Origin: Rhizobium sp. TH2
GTDB taxonomy: Bacteria; Pseudomonadota; Alphaproteobacteria; Rhizobiales; Rhizobiaceae
NCBI RefSeq assembly: GCF_024707525.1
Contig: NZ_CP062231.1
Coordinates: 2,914,001 to 2,978,000 of the forward strand
Reading direction: 5' to 3'
DNA: 64,000 bases
Shown: positions 16,104 to 25,776 of the stretch, piece after piece
Position numbering within the stretch: position 1 is the stretch's first letter
Layout: every line of letters starts with the position of its first letter
Position numbers and translations under genes: made by a program
The notes under the pieces: model-generated
Database searches by the model: none
Seen by the model: only the letters and a program-made list of their open reading frames with translations
Told to the model about the DNA's origin: nothing

Positions 16104-16750
16104 CCGCCGGCGAATTCGTTCCAGGCGTCCTCGACCAGCGTGATATGCGCGCGCATGAAACTCTGGGCATCGATGCCGTTGCCCCTGAGGATCGCCTCGA
16201 CGATCAGGCCGTGCTCGGCATGCGACTTGGCAAGGCGTCCGAGCGTTGAGAACTGCGCCCGGCGGAAGGGCTGCAGCCGCTGGCGCGTCAGCCGCGTCAC
16301 ATCCTCCAGATAGCTGTTATGCGAGCCGGTATAGATCGCATTGTGGAACAACTCGTTGTAGCGGATATAGCTCAACCGGTCGCCGTTGGAGACCACGCCC
16401 GCCATCTCGCCATGGAGTTGGTCCAGCGCACGGCGTTCGGCGGAGGTCATCCGTTCGGCGCTGAGCGCCGCGCAAAGCGCCTCGAGATGACCCATGAGCT
16501 CGAACATGCCGGTCAAAGCATCATTATCGGGCTTGGCGACGATCGTCCGGCTATGCGGCTTCTGCTCGACAAGCCCGCTCGCCGCCAATTGCTTGAGCGC
16601 TTCGCGGATCGGCGTCCGCGAGACGGAAAACTCCGATGCAAGCTGGGTTTCGTCCAGCACAGCACCGGGCGCCAGTTCACCGCCGATAATGCGTTCGGAA
16701 AGCTGGCGGCGGATATCCTCCGCCGATGTGCGCGGCACTCTCTTCAGCAC
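16100..16750 (-). CDS. GntR-family regulator, FCD subfamily
   Basis: A 216-residue regulator. The N-terminal winged helix has EDIRRQLSERIIGGELAPG and SRTPIREALKQL, the GntR hallmark. The C-terminal FCD domain has DQLH, YNELFHNAIY and AEHGLIVEAI, with conserved Asp/His metal ligands. FCD regulators usually sense a carboxylate. A GTG start at 16750 fits the family. It is the last gene of the operon that begins at the BMP-type binding protein (23336), so it most likely controls that operon in response to its substrate. Candidate operator sequences lie at the operon head (23388 and 23553). Confidence 0.88.
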   Translation of the reverse strand: MLKRVPRTSAEDIRRQLSERIIGGELAPGAVLDETQLASEFSVSRTPIREALKQLAASGLVEQKPHSRTIVAKPDNDALTGMFELMGHLEALCAALSAERMTSAERRALDQLHGEMAGVVSNGDRLSYIRYNELFHNAIYTGSHNSYLEDVTRLTRQRLQPFRRAQFSTLGRLAKSHAEHGLIVEAILRGNGIDAQSFMRAHITLVEDAWNEFAGG

Positions 16751-16768
16751 GGTTCAATCCGGTTGGGG

Positions 16769-17158
16769 TCAAGGCCCATTAAGTTCATCCATCATGCTCA
16801 CATGCGCGGCCGCAACCTTCCAGCCCGTCGCGGTCCTCACCCAGACTTGCGTCTGCCGGCCGATCTTATCAGGCGCATCGTCGCGGATGAACAGCGTCTG
16901 GGCGGTCGCGCAATCGGTGCCGTAACTGGTGATGACGGTGCGGTCAAGCTTACGTTCGAAAGGCGCCTGCGTCGCGCGGAAGGCGAGCACTTCAACGTAA
17001 CCGTGCTGCACGTCGTTGAGCCCGTAACGCACTGTCTCGTCCCGCTCCAGGAACATGCGGGCAAGCGTATCGTTATCGTTTCTGAGCAAAGCCGCCTCAT
17101 AGGCCGCGAAGATCGCCTGGACTTCGGCAAGCGTGGCGAGATCGTTGATCACCATCAT
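16769..17158 (-). CDS. AtzH/HpxZ-like protein (SnoaL-like fold)
   Basis: A 129-residue protein with the cone-shaped SnoaL/NTF2-like pattern, matching the AtzH/HpxZ (DUF3225) group. The signature stretches are FLERDETVRYGLNDVQHGY and GWKVAAAHVSMM. HpxZ genes occur with oxalurate/allantoin catabolism and atzH with cyanuric acid/biuret catabolism; their exact biochemical role is not settled. It lies 21 nt after the second cysteine hydrolase and 18 nt before gntR, inside the same operon. That supports a ureide- or biuret-like substrate. The AtzE amidase usually found beside AtzH is absent here. Confidence 0.75.
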   Translation of the reverse strand: MMVINDLATLAEVQAIFAAYEAALLRNDNDTLARMFLERDETVRYGLNDVQHGYVEVLAFRATQAPFERKLDRTVITSYGTDCATAQTLFIRDDAPDKIGRQTQVWVRTATGWKVAAAHVSMMDELNGP

Positions 17159-17179
17159 CCGGCCTTCCCACGTCTTTCT

Positions 17180-17860
17180 TCAGACATGAGCCCCTGCCTC
17201 CGCGACCGCTTTCTCCAGCGCCCCAAGCGGCGCGACCCAGCCGACGATGCCGCCCTGCGCCACGATCATCTCGATCGCCGCGGTCTTGAATTCGGCGAAA
17301 TAGCTCTCCGTCGCATCCTCGACCAGCAGGCATTCGAAGCCGCGATCATTGGCCTCGCGCATCGAGGTCTGGACACAGACTTCCGTGGTGACGCCGGCAA
17401 AGATCAGATGCGTGATGCCGCGCTCCGCTAGCGTCCCGTCAAGCCCCGTCGCCCAGAACATGCCCTTGCCAGGCTTGTCGATTACAACCTCGCCATCGAT
17501 CGGTGCAAGACCCTCAACGATTTGGTTGCCGGGTTCACCACGCACCAGCAGCCGGCCCATGGCGCCGGCCTCGCCGATCTTCAGCGAAGGGTTGCCGCGT
17601 CGGATTTTCGATGGCGGGCAATCTGAGAGGTCGGTCTTGTGCGCCTCACGGGTATGGATCACCAGCCAGCCCTGCCTGCGAAACAGGCTGATCAGACTGG
17701 CAACCGTGGGAATGATGGCTTCGAGCCGCGCCACATCGTTGCCGAGGCTGTCGCCGAAGCCGCCCTGCTCGATGAAGTCACGCTGCATGTCGATCACCAC
17801 CAGTGCAGTGTGTCTTGGGTCGAGCGGAAAGGGATAGGGCCGTGCGGGCACCTCGATCAT
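17180..17860 (-). CDS. Isochorismatase-fold cysteine amidohydrolase (second copy)
   Basis: A 226-residue cysteine hydrolase. The catalytic triad of the family is visible: Asp24 in VVIDMQRDF, Lys129 in DKPGKGMF and Cys162 in [13 protein letters not shown]. It resembles the neighbour at 19382-20116 (shared DMQxDF, RGEPG, DKPGKG and DRGxECLLxED) but lacks that protein's [24 protein letters not shown] substrate loop. It therefore probably acts on a related but different amide. The start at 17860 follows the ATPase stop by 1 nt, while the frame upstream to 17923 lies inside the ATPase. Amidase on a ureide or biuret breakdown product is the best guess. Confidence 0.85.
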   Translation of the reverse strand: MIEVPARPYPFPLDPRHTALVVIDMQRDFIEQGGFGDSLGNDVARLEAIIPTVASLISLFRRQGWLVIHTREAHKTDLSDCPPSKIRRGNPSLKIGEAGAMGRLLVRGEPGNQIVEGLAPIDGEVVIDKPGKGMFWATGLDGTLAERGITHLIFAGVTTEVCVQTSMREANDRGFECLLVEDATESYFAEFKTAAIEMIVAQGGIVGWVAPLGALEKAVAEAGAHV

Positions 17861-17861
17861 C

Positions 17862-19385
17862 TCAGTGCCCCGCCATGTGCTGGCCGATCGTATTGCGGTC
17901 GGTATCCTCAATGGGCGAGACATAAGTGATCGTGCCGCCCGACATTACCGCCACCCGGTCGGCGAGTTCGAGGATCTCGTCGAGGTCCTCGGAGACCAGC
18001 AGCACGGCGGCACCGCGATTGCGGGCCTCCATGATCTGCGAACGAATATCGGCCACCGAGGCAAAGTCGAGCCCGAAGCAGGGGTTGGCAACGATCAGCA
18101 CATCGACGTCGCCCGAGAGTTCGCGGGCAAGAATGGCGCGCTGCACGTTTCCACCTGATAGAGCCTCGATCGGCGCGTCCGGAGATGTGGTCTTGACGTT
18201 GTATTTCTTGATCAAGTCCTCGGCCTTGCGCCGCATCGGGCCGGGCTTCATCCACCAGCCGAAACTGGCGAGCGGCGGCTTGTCATAGGTTCTGAAGGCG
18301 ATATTCTCCGCGACGCTCATGCGTGGGACCGCCGCGTTCTTCAGCGGCTCTTCCTGCAGGCCGAACACCTTGAAGCGATCGAAATTGCCGCGCGTCGGCG
18401 TGAAATCCTTGCCACGGACGAAGATTTGACCCTGGCTCAATTGGCGCTGGCCCGAGAGCGTCTCGACAAGCGCGGATTGACCATTGCCAGAGACACCGGC
18501 GATGCCAACGATCTCGCCCGACCTGACCTTGAGATTGATCGCATGGATTGCCGGCAGCCCCAGTTCGTCCTCGGCGAACAGGCCCGCGAGATCGAGCACA
18601 TCCTTCTTCTCAGCGATGGACGCGCGGACGGCGCGCTCCTTCACTTCAGTGTCGCCGATCATCATCCGGCTCATGTCCTCGACGGTGGAGGCGTTGGCAT
18701 CGCCGTCGCCCGTTAGCCGGCCGCGCCGCAGCACGGTGAAATGATCGCAGAACGTCTTCACCTCGCGGAACTTGTGGCTGATCATCAACACGGTGATCTC
18801 GCCGCGTTCCGTCATGCCGCGCAACAGGCCCAGCATCTCGTCGGCCTCGCCGGGCGTCAACACCGATGTCGGCTCGTCGAGGATCATGAAGCGCTGGTCG
18901 AGATAGAGCAGCTTGAGGATTTCCAGCTTCTGCTTTTCGCCGGCCGACAGCGACGACACCTGCGTGTCCATCGGCACCCGGAACGGCATGGTCTGCATGA
19001 AGGCGTCGAGCGCCTTGCGCTCCTTGGCCCAATCGATGATCGTGGGCGCGTCGGCGCGGGAGATGACGAGGTTCTCCGCCGCCGTCAGGCATGGCACCAG
19101 CGTGAAATGCTGATAGACCATGCCGATGCCATTGGCCAACGCATCCTTGGGCGACTTGACCGACACAGCCTGCCCATCGAGCAACACCTGCCCCTTGTCG
19201 GCGGCATAGAAGCCCATGATGCACTTGACGAGCGTCGATTTGCCCGCGCCGTTCTCGCCGAGCAGCGCATGGAAGGAACCGGCTTCGACCCGCAGCGACA
19301 CATCGCCCAGCGCCGTGAAATGGCCGAAAGTCTTGGTCATGCCGAGCGCTTCGAGCGAAGGCGCGCGTTTGGCTGTCTCGGTCAT
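17862..19385 (-). CDS. ABC transporter ATPase, two-domain nucleoside/BMP type
   Basis: A 507-residue protein with two ATPase halves, as in sugar and nucleoside importers. Half one has Walker [10 protein letters not shown], signature LSAGEKQ and Walker B FMILDEPT. Half two has [10 protein letters not shown] as a degenerate Walker [10 protein letters not shown] as signature, and a Walker B-like [12 protein letters not shown] that lacks the usual DEPT. This asymmetry is normal for the family. The ATG at 19385 overlaps the upstream hydrolase stop by 4 nt. With the two permeases and the BMP binding protein it makes a full importer, with enzymes interleaved among the transporter genes. Confidence 0.92.
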   Translation of the reverse strand: MTETAKRAPSLEALGMTKTFGHFTALGDVSLRVEAGSFHALLGENGAGKSTLVKCIMGFYAADKGQVLLDGQAVSVKSPKDALANGIGMVYQHFTLVPCLTAAENLVISRADAPTIIDWAKERKALDAFMQTMPFRVPMDTQVSSLSAGEKQKLEILKLLYLDQRFMILDEPTSVLTPGEADEMLGLLRGMTERGEITVLMISHKFREVKTFCDHFTVLRRGRLTGDGDANASTVEDMSRMMIGDTEVKERAVRASIAEKKDVLDLAGLFAEDELGLPAIHAINLKVRSGEIVGIAGVSGNGQSALVETLSGQRQLSQGQIFVRGKDFTPTRGNFDRFKVFGLQEEPLKNAAVPRMSVAENIAFRTYDKPPLASFGWWMKPGPMRRKAEDLIKKYNVKTTSPDAPIEALSGGNVQRAILARELSGDVDVLIVANPCFGLDFASVADIRSQIMEARNRGAAVLLVSEDLDEILELADRVAVMSGGTITYVSPIEDTDRNTIGQHMAGH

Positions 19386-20116
19386 GAGCTCGCCTCCGGC
19401 AGCGCGGCGATGAAATCTGCCGAATTTGAAACCGCGCCGAACACGCCGCCCTGCATCTTGATCATGTCGATGGCGGCGAGATGGTTCTCGACCTTGGTCG
19501 CCGCGCAGCAATCCTCGAGCAGCAGGCATTCGTAGCCACGGTCATTGGCGTCGCGCATGGTCGTGTGGACACAGACGTCGGTGGTGACGCCCGTGAAGAC
19601 GATATTGCGGATGTTCTTCATACTGAGGACAAGCTGGAAATCGGTCGCAAGGAACGTGCCTTTGCCCGGCTTGTCGATGATCGCCTCGCCCGGCTCGGGC
19701 TGAAGTTCCGGGATGATTTCCCAGCCCGGTTCGCCGCGCACGAGGATGCGCCCGCACGGCCCCTGGTCGCCGATTCCCGCGCCGATGCGCTGCGATCGCC
19801 AGCGCTTGTTATCAGGCAGGTCGGAGAGATCGGGCTTATGCCCCTCGCGGGTGTGGATGATGAAATAGCCCTTCGCGCGCATGGCTTTCAGCACATTCTG
19901 AATCGGCACGATCGGGCCGCGCGTCAGCGAAATGTCGTAACCCATTGAATCGACATAACCGCCCGGCGCGCAGAAATCGGTCTGCATGTCGATCACGACG
20001 AGCGCTGTGTTGTGCGGGCCCCAGTTGCCGTCGAAGGGCCAAGGATAGGGATCGGCGGCGAGCGTGATACCGCCCTTGATGATTGCCGCCTCGATACGTT
20101 CGTCCATGGATGCCAT
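19382..20116 (-). CDS. biuH: Biuret-hydrolase-like cysteine amidohydrolase
   Basis: A 244-residue isochorismatase-fold enzyme with Asp43 (VVIDMQTDF), Lys149 (DKPGKGTF) and Cys182 ([13 protein letters not shown]). From memory, its stretches [32 protein letters not shown] and [14 protein letters not shown] closely follow the characterised Rhizobium leguminosarum biuret amidohydrolase BiuH, which hydrolyses biuret to allophanate and ammonia. I could not run an alignment. It overlaps the ATPase gene by 4 nt and follows a permease by 10 nt, so uptake and hydrolysis are coupled. No allophanate hydrolase is in the window, so one must lie elsewhere if biuret is the substrate. Confidence 0.75.
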   Translation of the reverse strand: MASMDERIEAAIIKGGITLAADPYPWPFDGNWGPHNTALVVIDMQTDFCAPGGYVDSMGYDISLTRGPIVPIQNVLKAMRAKGYFIIHTREGHKPDLSDLPDNKRWRSQRIGAGIGDQGPCGRILVRGEPGWEIIPELQPEPGEAIIDKPGKGTFLATDFQLVLSMKNIRNIVFTGVTTDVCVHTTMRDANDRGYECLLLEDCCAATKVENHLAAIDMIKMQGGVFGAVSNSADFIAALPEASS

Positions 20117-20126
20117 GACCGTGACC

Positions 20127-21047
20127 TCATTTATTGATGGAGAGCTCGCCCGGCACTTCACGAGCAGCCGATTTCGACTGGGCCGAGGCGATCATGATGA
20201 ACAGCGTCAGGATGTAGGGCGCCGCATTGAAGAAGTAGTAGCCTTGCGAAATCCCGATCGATTGTAGCGCCGGCCCCAGCGCGCCGGCAGCGCCGAACAG
20301 CAGTGCCGCGAGCAGGCAGCGGAGCGGTCCCCAGCGCGCGAAGATCACCAGCGCCACCGCCATCAGCCCCTGCCCCGACGACAGGCCCTGGTTCCATGAA
20401 CCGGGATAATAGAGCGACAGGAATGCGCCGCCGATGCCGGCCATGAAGCCGCCGATCGAGGTGGCGATGAAGCGCACAAGATCGACCGACACGCCCATCG
20501 CCTTCGCCGCCGGCGCACTGTCGCCGGTCATGCGCACGATGAGGCCCCATTTGGTGTTCTTCAGCGCCCACCAGAGGAAGACGCCGAGCGCGATGCCGAC
20601 GAAGAACAGCGGATTGACTTCCAGCGCCTGGGCCAGACGCGGGTCGCCTGTCCAGCCGCCAAGCGGGATGGCTTCAAGCCGGGGTGCCGTCGGCTGGATG
20701 TAGGGCTTGCCGAAGAAGAAGGCGAGACCGGTACCGAAGCTCATGATGGCGATGCCGATCGCCATGTCGTTAACCTTGGGCAGCTTGCAGATATAGCCGT
20801 GGATGGCGCCGAGGAACATGCCCGAGAGACCGGCGAGAACCACGCCGAACCAGGGATTGCCGGTCTGGTAGGAACCGGCATAGGCGACCATGGCGCCCAG
20901 TACCAGCGAGCCTTCGAGACCGAGATTGACCCGGCCCGACTTCTCGGTCAGGCATTCGCCGAGCGCCACGAACATGAAGGGCGTCGAAACCCGGATCGCG
21001 CCGCCGAGCATGGCGATCAACGCCGTGACGAGCATGGAGTCTTCCAT
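20127..21047 (-). CDS. ABC permease, nucleoside/BMP type (second subunit)
   Basis: A 306-residue membrane protein with about eight to ten helices of the BPD_transp_2 family. Motifs are [23 protein letters not shown] near the start and a [16 protein letters not shown] coupling loop. It is the shorter partner of the 370-residue permease. Its ATG overlaps that gene's stop by 1 nt, and the biuH-like gene begins 10 nt after it. Together they form the membrane pore of the importer. Confidence 0.9.
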   Translation of the reverse strand: MEDSMLVTALIAMLGGAIRVSTPFMFVALGECLTEKSGRVNLGLEGSLVLGAMVAYAGSYQTGNPWFGVVLAGLSGMFLGAIHGYICKLPKVNDMAIGIAIMSFGTGLAFFFGKPYIQPTAPRLEAIPLGGWTGDPRLAQALEVNPLFFVGIALGVFLWWALKNTKWGLIVRMTGDSAPAAKAMGVSVDLVRFIATSIGGFMAGIGGAFLSLYYPGSWNQGLSSGQGLMAVALVIFARWGPLRCLLAALLFGAAGALGPALQSIGISQGYYFFNAAPYILTLFIMIASAQSKSAAREVPGELSINK

Positions 21048-22159
21048 CAGCGTGCACTCCCGGATTTCGGCTGCAGGAAGGGTATGCGGCCGTAGAGCGT
21101 GTCAGACGTCAGCAACACGACGAAGATCAGTCCCTGCAGCACTAGAACCGTTGCATCCGGCAATCCCATGCGCCGCTGGATGATGCCGCCAGCCGCAGCC
21201 AGCGCGCCGAACAGGACGGCGACCGGAATGATCGCCAGCGGCACCTGGCGCGCGAGGAAGGCAACGAGAATGCCGGTGAAGCCGTAGCCCGCGACCAGCG
21301 AGGCATTGGCCTGACCATGGATCGCCGCGACCTCGAAAAAGCCTGCGAGCCCGGCGCAGGCGCCGGCAATCGCGCAGGATGTCACCAGCAGGAAGCCGAC
21401 CGGCAGACCCTGTGCCTGGGCGGCACGCGGATTGCCGCCGGTCATCCGCGCGGCAAAGCCGAAGGTGGTGCGAGTCATCAGCAAATGCAGCAGGATGGCG
21501 AGAATGATGCCCGCGCCGAGCCCCCAATGCACATCGGTGCCGGGCATGGCACCAACGCGATAGGCATCGCCGATCGGCATGGTCGATGGCTTGTTGGCCG
21601 AGGCCGGATCACGCAGCCCGCCCTCGACGAAAAAGTTCATGATCGCAATCGCGATGTAGGAGAGCAGCAGCGAGGCGATCGTCTCGTTGACGCCGCGATA
21701 GTGCCGGAGCCAGCCGGTCAGACCGAGCCAGAAGGCACCCGCCAGCATGCCCGCTATCGCCATCAGCGGCAGTGTCAGGAACACGGGCACCGCATTGGAT
21801 ACCAGCGGAATGGCGACGGCAGCCGAAAGAAATCCGCCCAGCACCAACGCGCCCTCCCCGCCGATCATGGTCAGGCCGATCCGCGCTGGAATGGCAAAGG
21901 CGAGCCCCGTGAGCACCAATGGCGCAGCCCGCTGCAACGTGTTCTGGAAAGAGAAGCTCGAACCGAAGCCACCCGTCCAGATCAGGCCGAAGAACATCAA
22001 AGGCGACTTGCCGAGCAGCAGCAGGAAGATCGAAAACAGCAGCGCCGATGCGACGAGTGCCGCCACCGGAATGATGACGGCCTCGGCGAATTTCAGCCCC
22101 GCCACCGATTGGCCTCGACTGACCGGCACTGCCGCCGCCGCGTCTATGCTTATTGCCAT
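21047..22159 (-). CDS. ABC permease, nucleoside/BMP type (first subunit)
   Basis: A 370-residue BPD_transp_2 permease with an N-terminal extension before the first helix at about residue 28. It has FAIPARIGLTMIGGEGALVLGG and a RMTGGNPRAAQAQGLPV coupling loop. It follows the BMP binding-protein gene across a 70-bp gap that contains a stem-loop. Pairing of a longer and a shorter permease is usual for the nucleoside-type importers. Confidence 0.9.
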   Translation of the reverse strand: MAISIDAAAAVPVSRGQSVAGLKFAEAVIIPVAALVASALLFSIFLLLLGKSPLMFFGLIWTGGFGSSFSFQNTLQRAAPLVLTGLAFAIPARIGLTMIGGEGALVLGGFLSAAVAIPLVSNAVPVFLTLPLMAIAGMLAGAFWLGLTGWLRHYRGVNETIASLLLSYIAIAIMNFFVEGGLRDPASANKPSTMPIGDAYRVGAMPGTDVHWGLGAGIILAILLHLLMTRTTFGFAARMTGGNPRAAQAQGLPVGFLLVTSCAIAGACAGLAGFFEVAAIHGQANASLVAGYGFTGILVAFLARQVPLAIIPVAVLFGALAAAGGIIQRRMGLPDATVLVLQGLIFVVLLTSDTLYGRIPFLQPKSGSAR

Positions 22160-22186
22160 GACCTTCTCCTGCCGCTCGTTTCGATG

Positions 22187-22208
22187 CCGGGCGACATTGG
22201 CCGCCCGG
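22187..22208 (-). terminator. Stem-loop between binding protein and first permease
   Basis: CCGGGCG (22187-22193) and CGCCCGG (22202-22208) form a perfect 7-bp stem with an 8-nt loop, in the gap after the BMP binding-protein gene. No U-run follows. It probably protects the upstream mRNA or partly attenuates, so that the binding protein is made in excess. Confidence 0.6.
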
Positions 22209-22229
22209 TATTTCCGCAGATGCGACGGA

Positions 22230-23336
22230 TCAGGTAATCGAGCCCTGCACGCCTTCGAGCAGCCAGCCCATGCCGTCGAGATAGGGATCGTAATTGTCGT
22301 AGGTCTTTTCGACGACGAGCTTGCCGGTATTGTCCTTGAGCGTGCCCTTGTAGATCGGCTCTCCCTTGGTCAGAGCCGCAATCGCCGCATCGGCAGCTTT
22401 GATCGCCTCAGGCGTGGCGGCCGCGCCATAGGGCGTCGAGCGCAGCATGTCCTTGTCGTAGCCGCCGACCAGGAAGTTCGGCAGTTCCTTGGCGCCCGCG
22501 ATATCGGCGGCATAGGATTTGTAAATCGTTTCCCACTTGTATTCGGCACCGGTGATGAAGCCCTTCGGTGCCAGCGAGGCCTGCGAGGCATTGTGGCCGC
22601 AGGTCTTGACGCCACGGCCTTCGGCCGTCTCGATCACCACTTTCGGACTGTCCACATGGCAGGTGATGACTTCGCAACCCGCATCGACCAGCGCATTGGC
22701 GGCTTCCGCCTCGCGCACCGGCATCGACCACTCGCCGGTGAAGATCACGCGAACGGTCGCATTGGGATTGACGCTGCGCGCGCCGAGCAGCACGGAATTG
22801 ATGTTGGAGAGAACCGACGGGATCGGCTTGGCCGCGACGAAGCCGATCTTGCCGCCTGGCGCTGAAAGCCCGGCTGCGACGCCATTCACGTAATGCGCCT
22901 GGTTGAGATAGGGGAAATAGGAGCCGGCATTTTTCGGATCGGCGTCCTTGTTCCACAGCGGCGCTGCGTGGCGGAAGGCAACCGCCGGATATTTCGCCGC
23001 CATTTCGAGCACGAAGGGCTTATAATAGCCGAACGAGGTGGCGAGGATGAGATTGGCGCCATCGATATTGATCATCGACTCCATCGATTTGGCGACCGCA
23101 TCGGTCTCAGGCACGTTTTCTTCTTCGACGACCGTCACGCCCGGCACCTGCTTGAGCGCCTCGACAGCGACCGCATGGGCCTGGTTCCAACCGAAATCGT
23201 CACGGGGGCCGACATAGACAATGCCGACGATGACGGGGGACTGTGCCCGGGCTAGGGAAAGCGGCATGGCCGATGCGGCAAGACTGGCCAGACCGGTTTT
23301 GATCAGCGAGCGGCGGGAAATTTCAAATGATGACAT
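22230..23336 (-). CDS. BMP-family ABC substrate-binding protein
   Basis: A 368-residue periplasmic protein of the Bmp/Med family, whose members bind nucleosides, purines and related heterocycles. Residues 1-32 are a twin-arginine signal (SRRSLIKTG with cleavage near ARAQ). Conserved stretches are VGPRDDFGWNQAHAVA, ILATSFGYY and GFVAAKPIPSVLSN. It heads an eight-gene operon running to gntR. Because the operon encodes amidohydrolases of the biuret/ureide type, the ligand may be a ureide or a urea-derived amide (inference). The ATG at 23336 has GGGAG upstream. Confidence 0.9.
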   Translation of the reverse strand: MSSFEISRRSLIKTGLASLAASAMPLSLARAQSPVIVGIVYVGPRDDFGWNQAHAVAVEALKQVPGVTVVEEENVPETDAVAKSMESMINIDGANLILATSFGYYKPFVLEMAAKYPAVAFRHAAPLWNKDADPKNAGSYFPYLNQAHYVNGVAAGLSAPGGKIGFVAAKPIPSVLSNINSVLLGARSVNPNATVRVIFTGEWSMPVREAEAANALVDAGCEVITCHVDSPKVVIETAEGRGVKTCGHNASQASLAPKGFITGAEYKWETIYKSYAADIAGAKELPNFLVGGYDKDMLRSTPYGAAATPEAIKAADAAIAALTKGEPIYKGTLKDNTGKLVVEKTYDNYDPYLDGMGWLLEGVQGSIT

Positions 23337-23673
23337 GGCAGGCTCCCTCTGAAACAGCGCGTCATGCGCCCTGTAAAGGGAAACGCAAATTGTATGCCAG
23401 ACGGAATTCGGAAAATTCAAAAACGTAAGATATTGTTTTTATTAATTTTATAGTCCGCATCGATTCTGGCGGCGCGCCGTGTCGAGTGAGCGGATAGATC
23501 AATATTACATCATCAATATCTATACGCATATTTTTTAGGCAATATTTTATGCATTGCATACAATTCGAAGGATCGAGTCGTCGCCTTGTGCCCGTCGGCA
23601 CCGGATCGACCGGACCCGGGTGACAATCGCTTGCCCGTGCCTATAATCCAAAAAGCCATATGCGGAGGGAACC
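23337..23673. promoter_or_regulatory. Divergent control region with an inverted pair of GntR-type sites
   Basis: This 337-bp gap between the BMP operon and the cupin gene has a clearly AT-rich core (about 23400-23560), unlike the flanks. AATTGTATGC at 23388-23397 recurs as its exact inverted complement GCATACAATT at 23556-23565. The second copy sits in ATTGCATACAAT (23553-23564), a near-perfect 12-bp palindrome of the TTGTATRCAA kind bound by FCD-type GntR proteins. The pair brackets the region where promoters are expected, and the operon encodes a GntR-FCD regulator. I see no clear -35/-10 pair. Confidence 0.5.
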
Positions 23674-24189
23674 ATGGGCGATCATCACGACCACGATCAC
23701 GACGATCACCACCACGCCCCCGATTACTGGAAGCACAACGGCATCCGCGTGATCAAGGGCAACCAGCTCGACGACAACACGCCGCAGACGCCGGGTATGT
23801 ACCGCCAGGCCGCCATCACGACCGCGCGCGTCGGGGCGCAGAAGATCTGGGCGGGAACCGTGACGATCCAGCCCAATGCCAAGACAGGCGTCCACCATCA
23901 CGGCGCACTCGAAAGCGTGATCTATGTGGTCAAGGGCAAGGCGCGCATGCGTTGGGGCGAGCGGCTGGAATATGTCGCCGAAGCCGATGCCGGCGACTTC
24001 ATCTTCGTGCCGCCCTATGTGCCGCATCAGGAAATCAACGCCGACCCGGCCAACCCTCTTGAATGCGTGCTGGTGCGCTCTGACGACACGGCAGTCGTGG
24101 TCAATATCACGGATGTCGATCCGGTGGAGAAGCCGGAAGAGGTCTACTGGGTCGACCCGATCCACGCCCACCCGAATGCGAAATCCTGA
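23674..24189 (+). CDS. Cupin protein with a His/Asp-rich N-terminus
   Basis: A 171-residue single-domain cupin. Metal-site motif 1 is HHHGALESVIYVVKG (residues about 74-88) and motif 2 ends VPHQEIN. The first 15 residues are almost all His and Asp and form an obvious metal-binding tail, possibly for storing or delivering the active-site metal. The rest resembles small-molecule-binding cupins with no assigned enzyme activity. It is divergent from the BMP/ureide operon and shares its control region, so a role with the same substrate is possible (inference). It converges with the gamma-glutamyltransferase gene with no gap. Confidence 0.8.
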   Translation: MGDHHDHDHDDHHHAPDYWKHNGIRVIKGNQLDDNTPQTPGMYRQAAITTARVGAQKIWAGTVTIQPNAKTGVHHHGALESVIYVVKGKARMRWGERLEYVAEADAGDFIFVPPYVPHQEINADPANPLECVLVRSDDTAVVVNITDVDPVEKPEEVYWVDPIHAHPNAKS

Positions 24190-25776
24190 TCAATAGCCGA
24201 GCGCGCAGCCATCCTTGCGGTGATCCGACGCGCCGGTCAGGGTGCCTTTCTCCCAGTCGATAACCACTGCCTGCCCGCCGCCGAAGGGTTTTGCCGACCG
24301 CTTGACCTTATGTCCCTTTGCCGAAAGGCCATCAATGACCGATTGCGCGACCCCGTTTTCCACTTCCACCACACCGTCGCGGTGAAAGACGCGCGGCGCG
24401 TCCAGCGCCTGCTGTGCGTCCATGCCGAAATCGATGACGTTCGTCATGAGATGCACGTGGCCGAAGGGTTGGTATGCGCCGCCCATGACGCCGAAGGGCA
24501 TGACGACACGTCTATCCTTCACCGCCATTCCCGGCATGATCGTATGGAGCGGGCGCTTGCCGGGCGCGATGACATTCGGGTGATCCCTTTCGAGCCGGAA
24601 GCTCGTCCCCCGGTTCTGCAATACCACGCCGGATTTCGGCCCCGTCACGGCAGCGCCGAACGAATGATAGGTGGAGTTGATGAAGGACACCGCATTGCGA
24701 TCGGCATCGACGATCGAAATGTAGACCGTGTCGCCTCGGGGCAGCTCCACAGCGGGAAGCTCAGCCATTGCCTTGTCGGGATCGATTGCGGCCCGCAGGC
24801 CCGCAGCATATTCGTTCGACAGCAGTTCCCTGACCGGAACATGCACTCTGTCCTGGTCGGCGAGATAACGGTCACGATCGCGATAGGCGAGCCGGCCCGC
24901 CTCGATCTCCAGATGCAGCCTTTCCGCGCCGTCTGGATCGAGGTTCTTTAGATCGAAGCCCGAGAGGATGTTAAGCATCAGGAGCGCGGTCAGACCCTGG
25001 TTGTTCGGCGGCATCTGGAAGATATCGTGGCCGCCATAGTTGACGCTGATCGGCACGACATAGTCACCTTTGGTCGCGGCAAAGTCTTCAAGCATGTGAA
25101 GCCCCCCAAGCGCCCTGAGACGTGCCACCAGGTCGCCGGCCACCTCGCCTTCGTAGAAACCCGCCCTACCCTTTTCCGCGATCAGCCGGAGGCTGCGCGC
25201 GAGTTCCGGCTGGCGATGGATGTCACCGGCTTTGAATGGCTGCCCATCCCTCAGAAACATCCGGGCGCTATATTCATCCTGGGCCAGTATCGGCGCGATC
25301 TCCTCCCAGTCGAAGGCGACGCGATCATGCACCACACAGCCCTTCTCGGCATAGCGGATGGCGGGCGCCAGCGCCGCATCGATGCCCTTCTTCCCATGAT
25401 CCGCGAGCAGCCGGCACCAGGCATCCACTGCGCCGGGAATGGTCACCGCATGGGCGCCCGTTTCCGGGATTTGGGCGAAACCCCGCTCCAGGTACCAATC
25501 GAGTTCCGCCGCGAGAGGCGACCGCCCCGAGCCGTTGAACGCCAGTACCTTCCCCTCACCCTTCGGCGAATAGAGCACGAAGCAATCGCCACCGATGCCC
25601 GTCGATTGCGGTTCGACCACCGCCTGAACGGCTGCCGCGGTCACAGCGGCATCCATGGCATTGCCGCCCGATCTCAGCATCTCGATCGCCGCGAGCGTCG
25701 AAAGCGGATGGGACGTGGCAACCATCGCATCGGTCGCACGAACCGGCGACCGGCCGGGAAGCTGGAAATCACGCAT
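24190..25776 (-). CDS. Gamma-glutamyltransferase-family hydrolase
   Basis: A 528-residue Ntn-hydrolase of the GGT family. The nucleophile and self-cleavage site is Thr350 in GDTVYISIVDADRNAVS, which aligns with the conserved Thr at the start of the small subunit. Other marks are GGNAMDAAVTAA, STGIGGDCF, PPNNQG and an AGKRPLHTIMPGM-type loop. There is no signal peptide, so it is probably cytoplasmic; such forms may be acylases or gamma-glutamyl amide hydrolases rather than glutathione enzymes. I chose the ATG at 25776 (GAGG upstream) over a GTG at 25851 that has no ribosome site. Its promoter is in the AT-rich gap before nasT. Confidence 0.85.
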   Translation of the reverse strand: MRDFQLPGRSPVRATDAMVATSHPLSTLAAIEMLRSGGNAMDAAVTAAAVQAVVEPQSTGIGGDCFVLYSPKGEGKVLAFNGSGRSPLAAELDWYLERGFAQIPETGAHAVTIPGAVDAWCRLLADHGKKGIDAALAPAIRYAEKGCVVHDRVAFDWEEIAPILAQDEYSARMFLRDGQPFKAGDIHRQPELARSLRLIAEKGRAGFYEGEVAGDLVARLRALGGLHMLEDFAATKGDYVVPISVNYGGHDIFQMPPNNQGLTALLMLNILSGFDLKNLDPDGAERLHLEIEAGRLAYRDRDRYLADQDRVHVPVRELLSNEYAAGLRAAIDPDKAMAELPAVELPRGDTVYISIVDADRNAVSFINSTYHSFGAAVTGPKSGVVLQNRGTSFRLERDHPNVIAPGKRPLHTIMPGMAVKDRRVVMPFGVMGGAYQPFGHVHLMTNVIDFGMDAQQALDAPRVFHRDGVVEVENGVAQSVIDGLSAKGHKVKRSAKPFGGGQAVVIDWEKGTLTGASDHRKDGCALGY

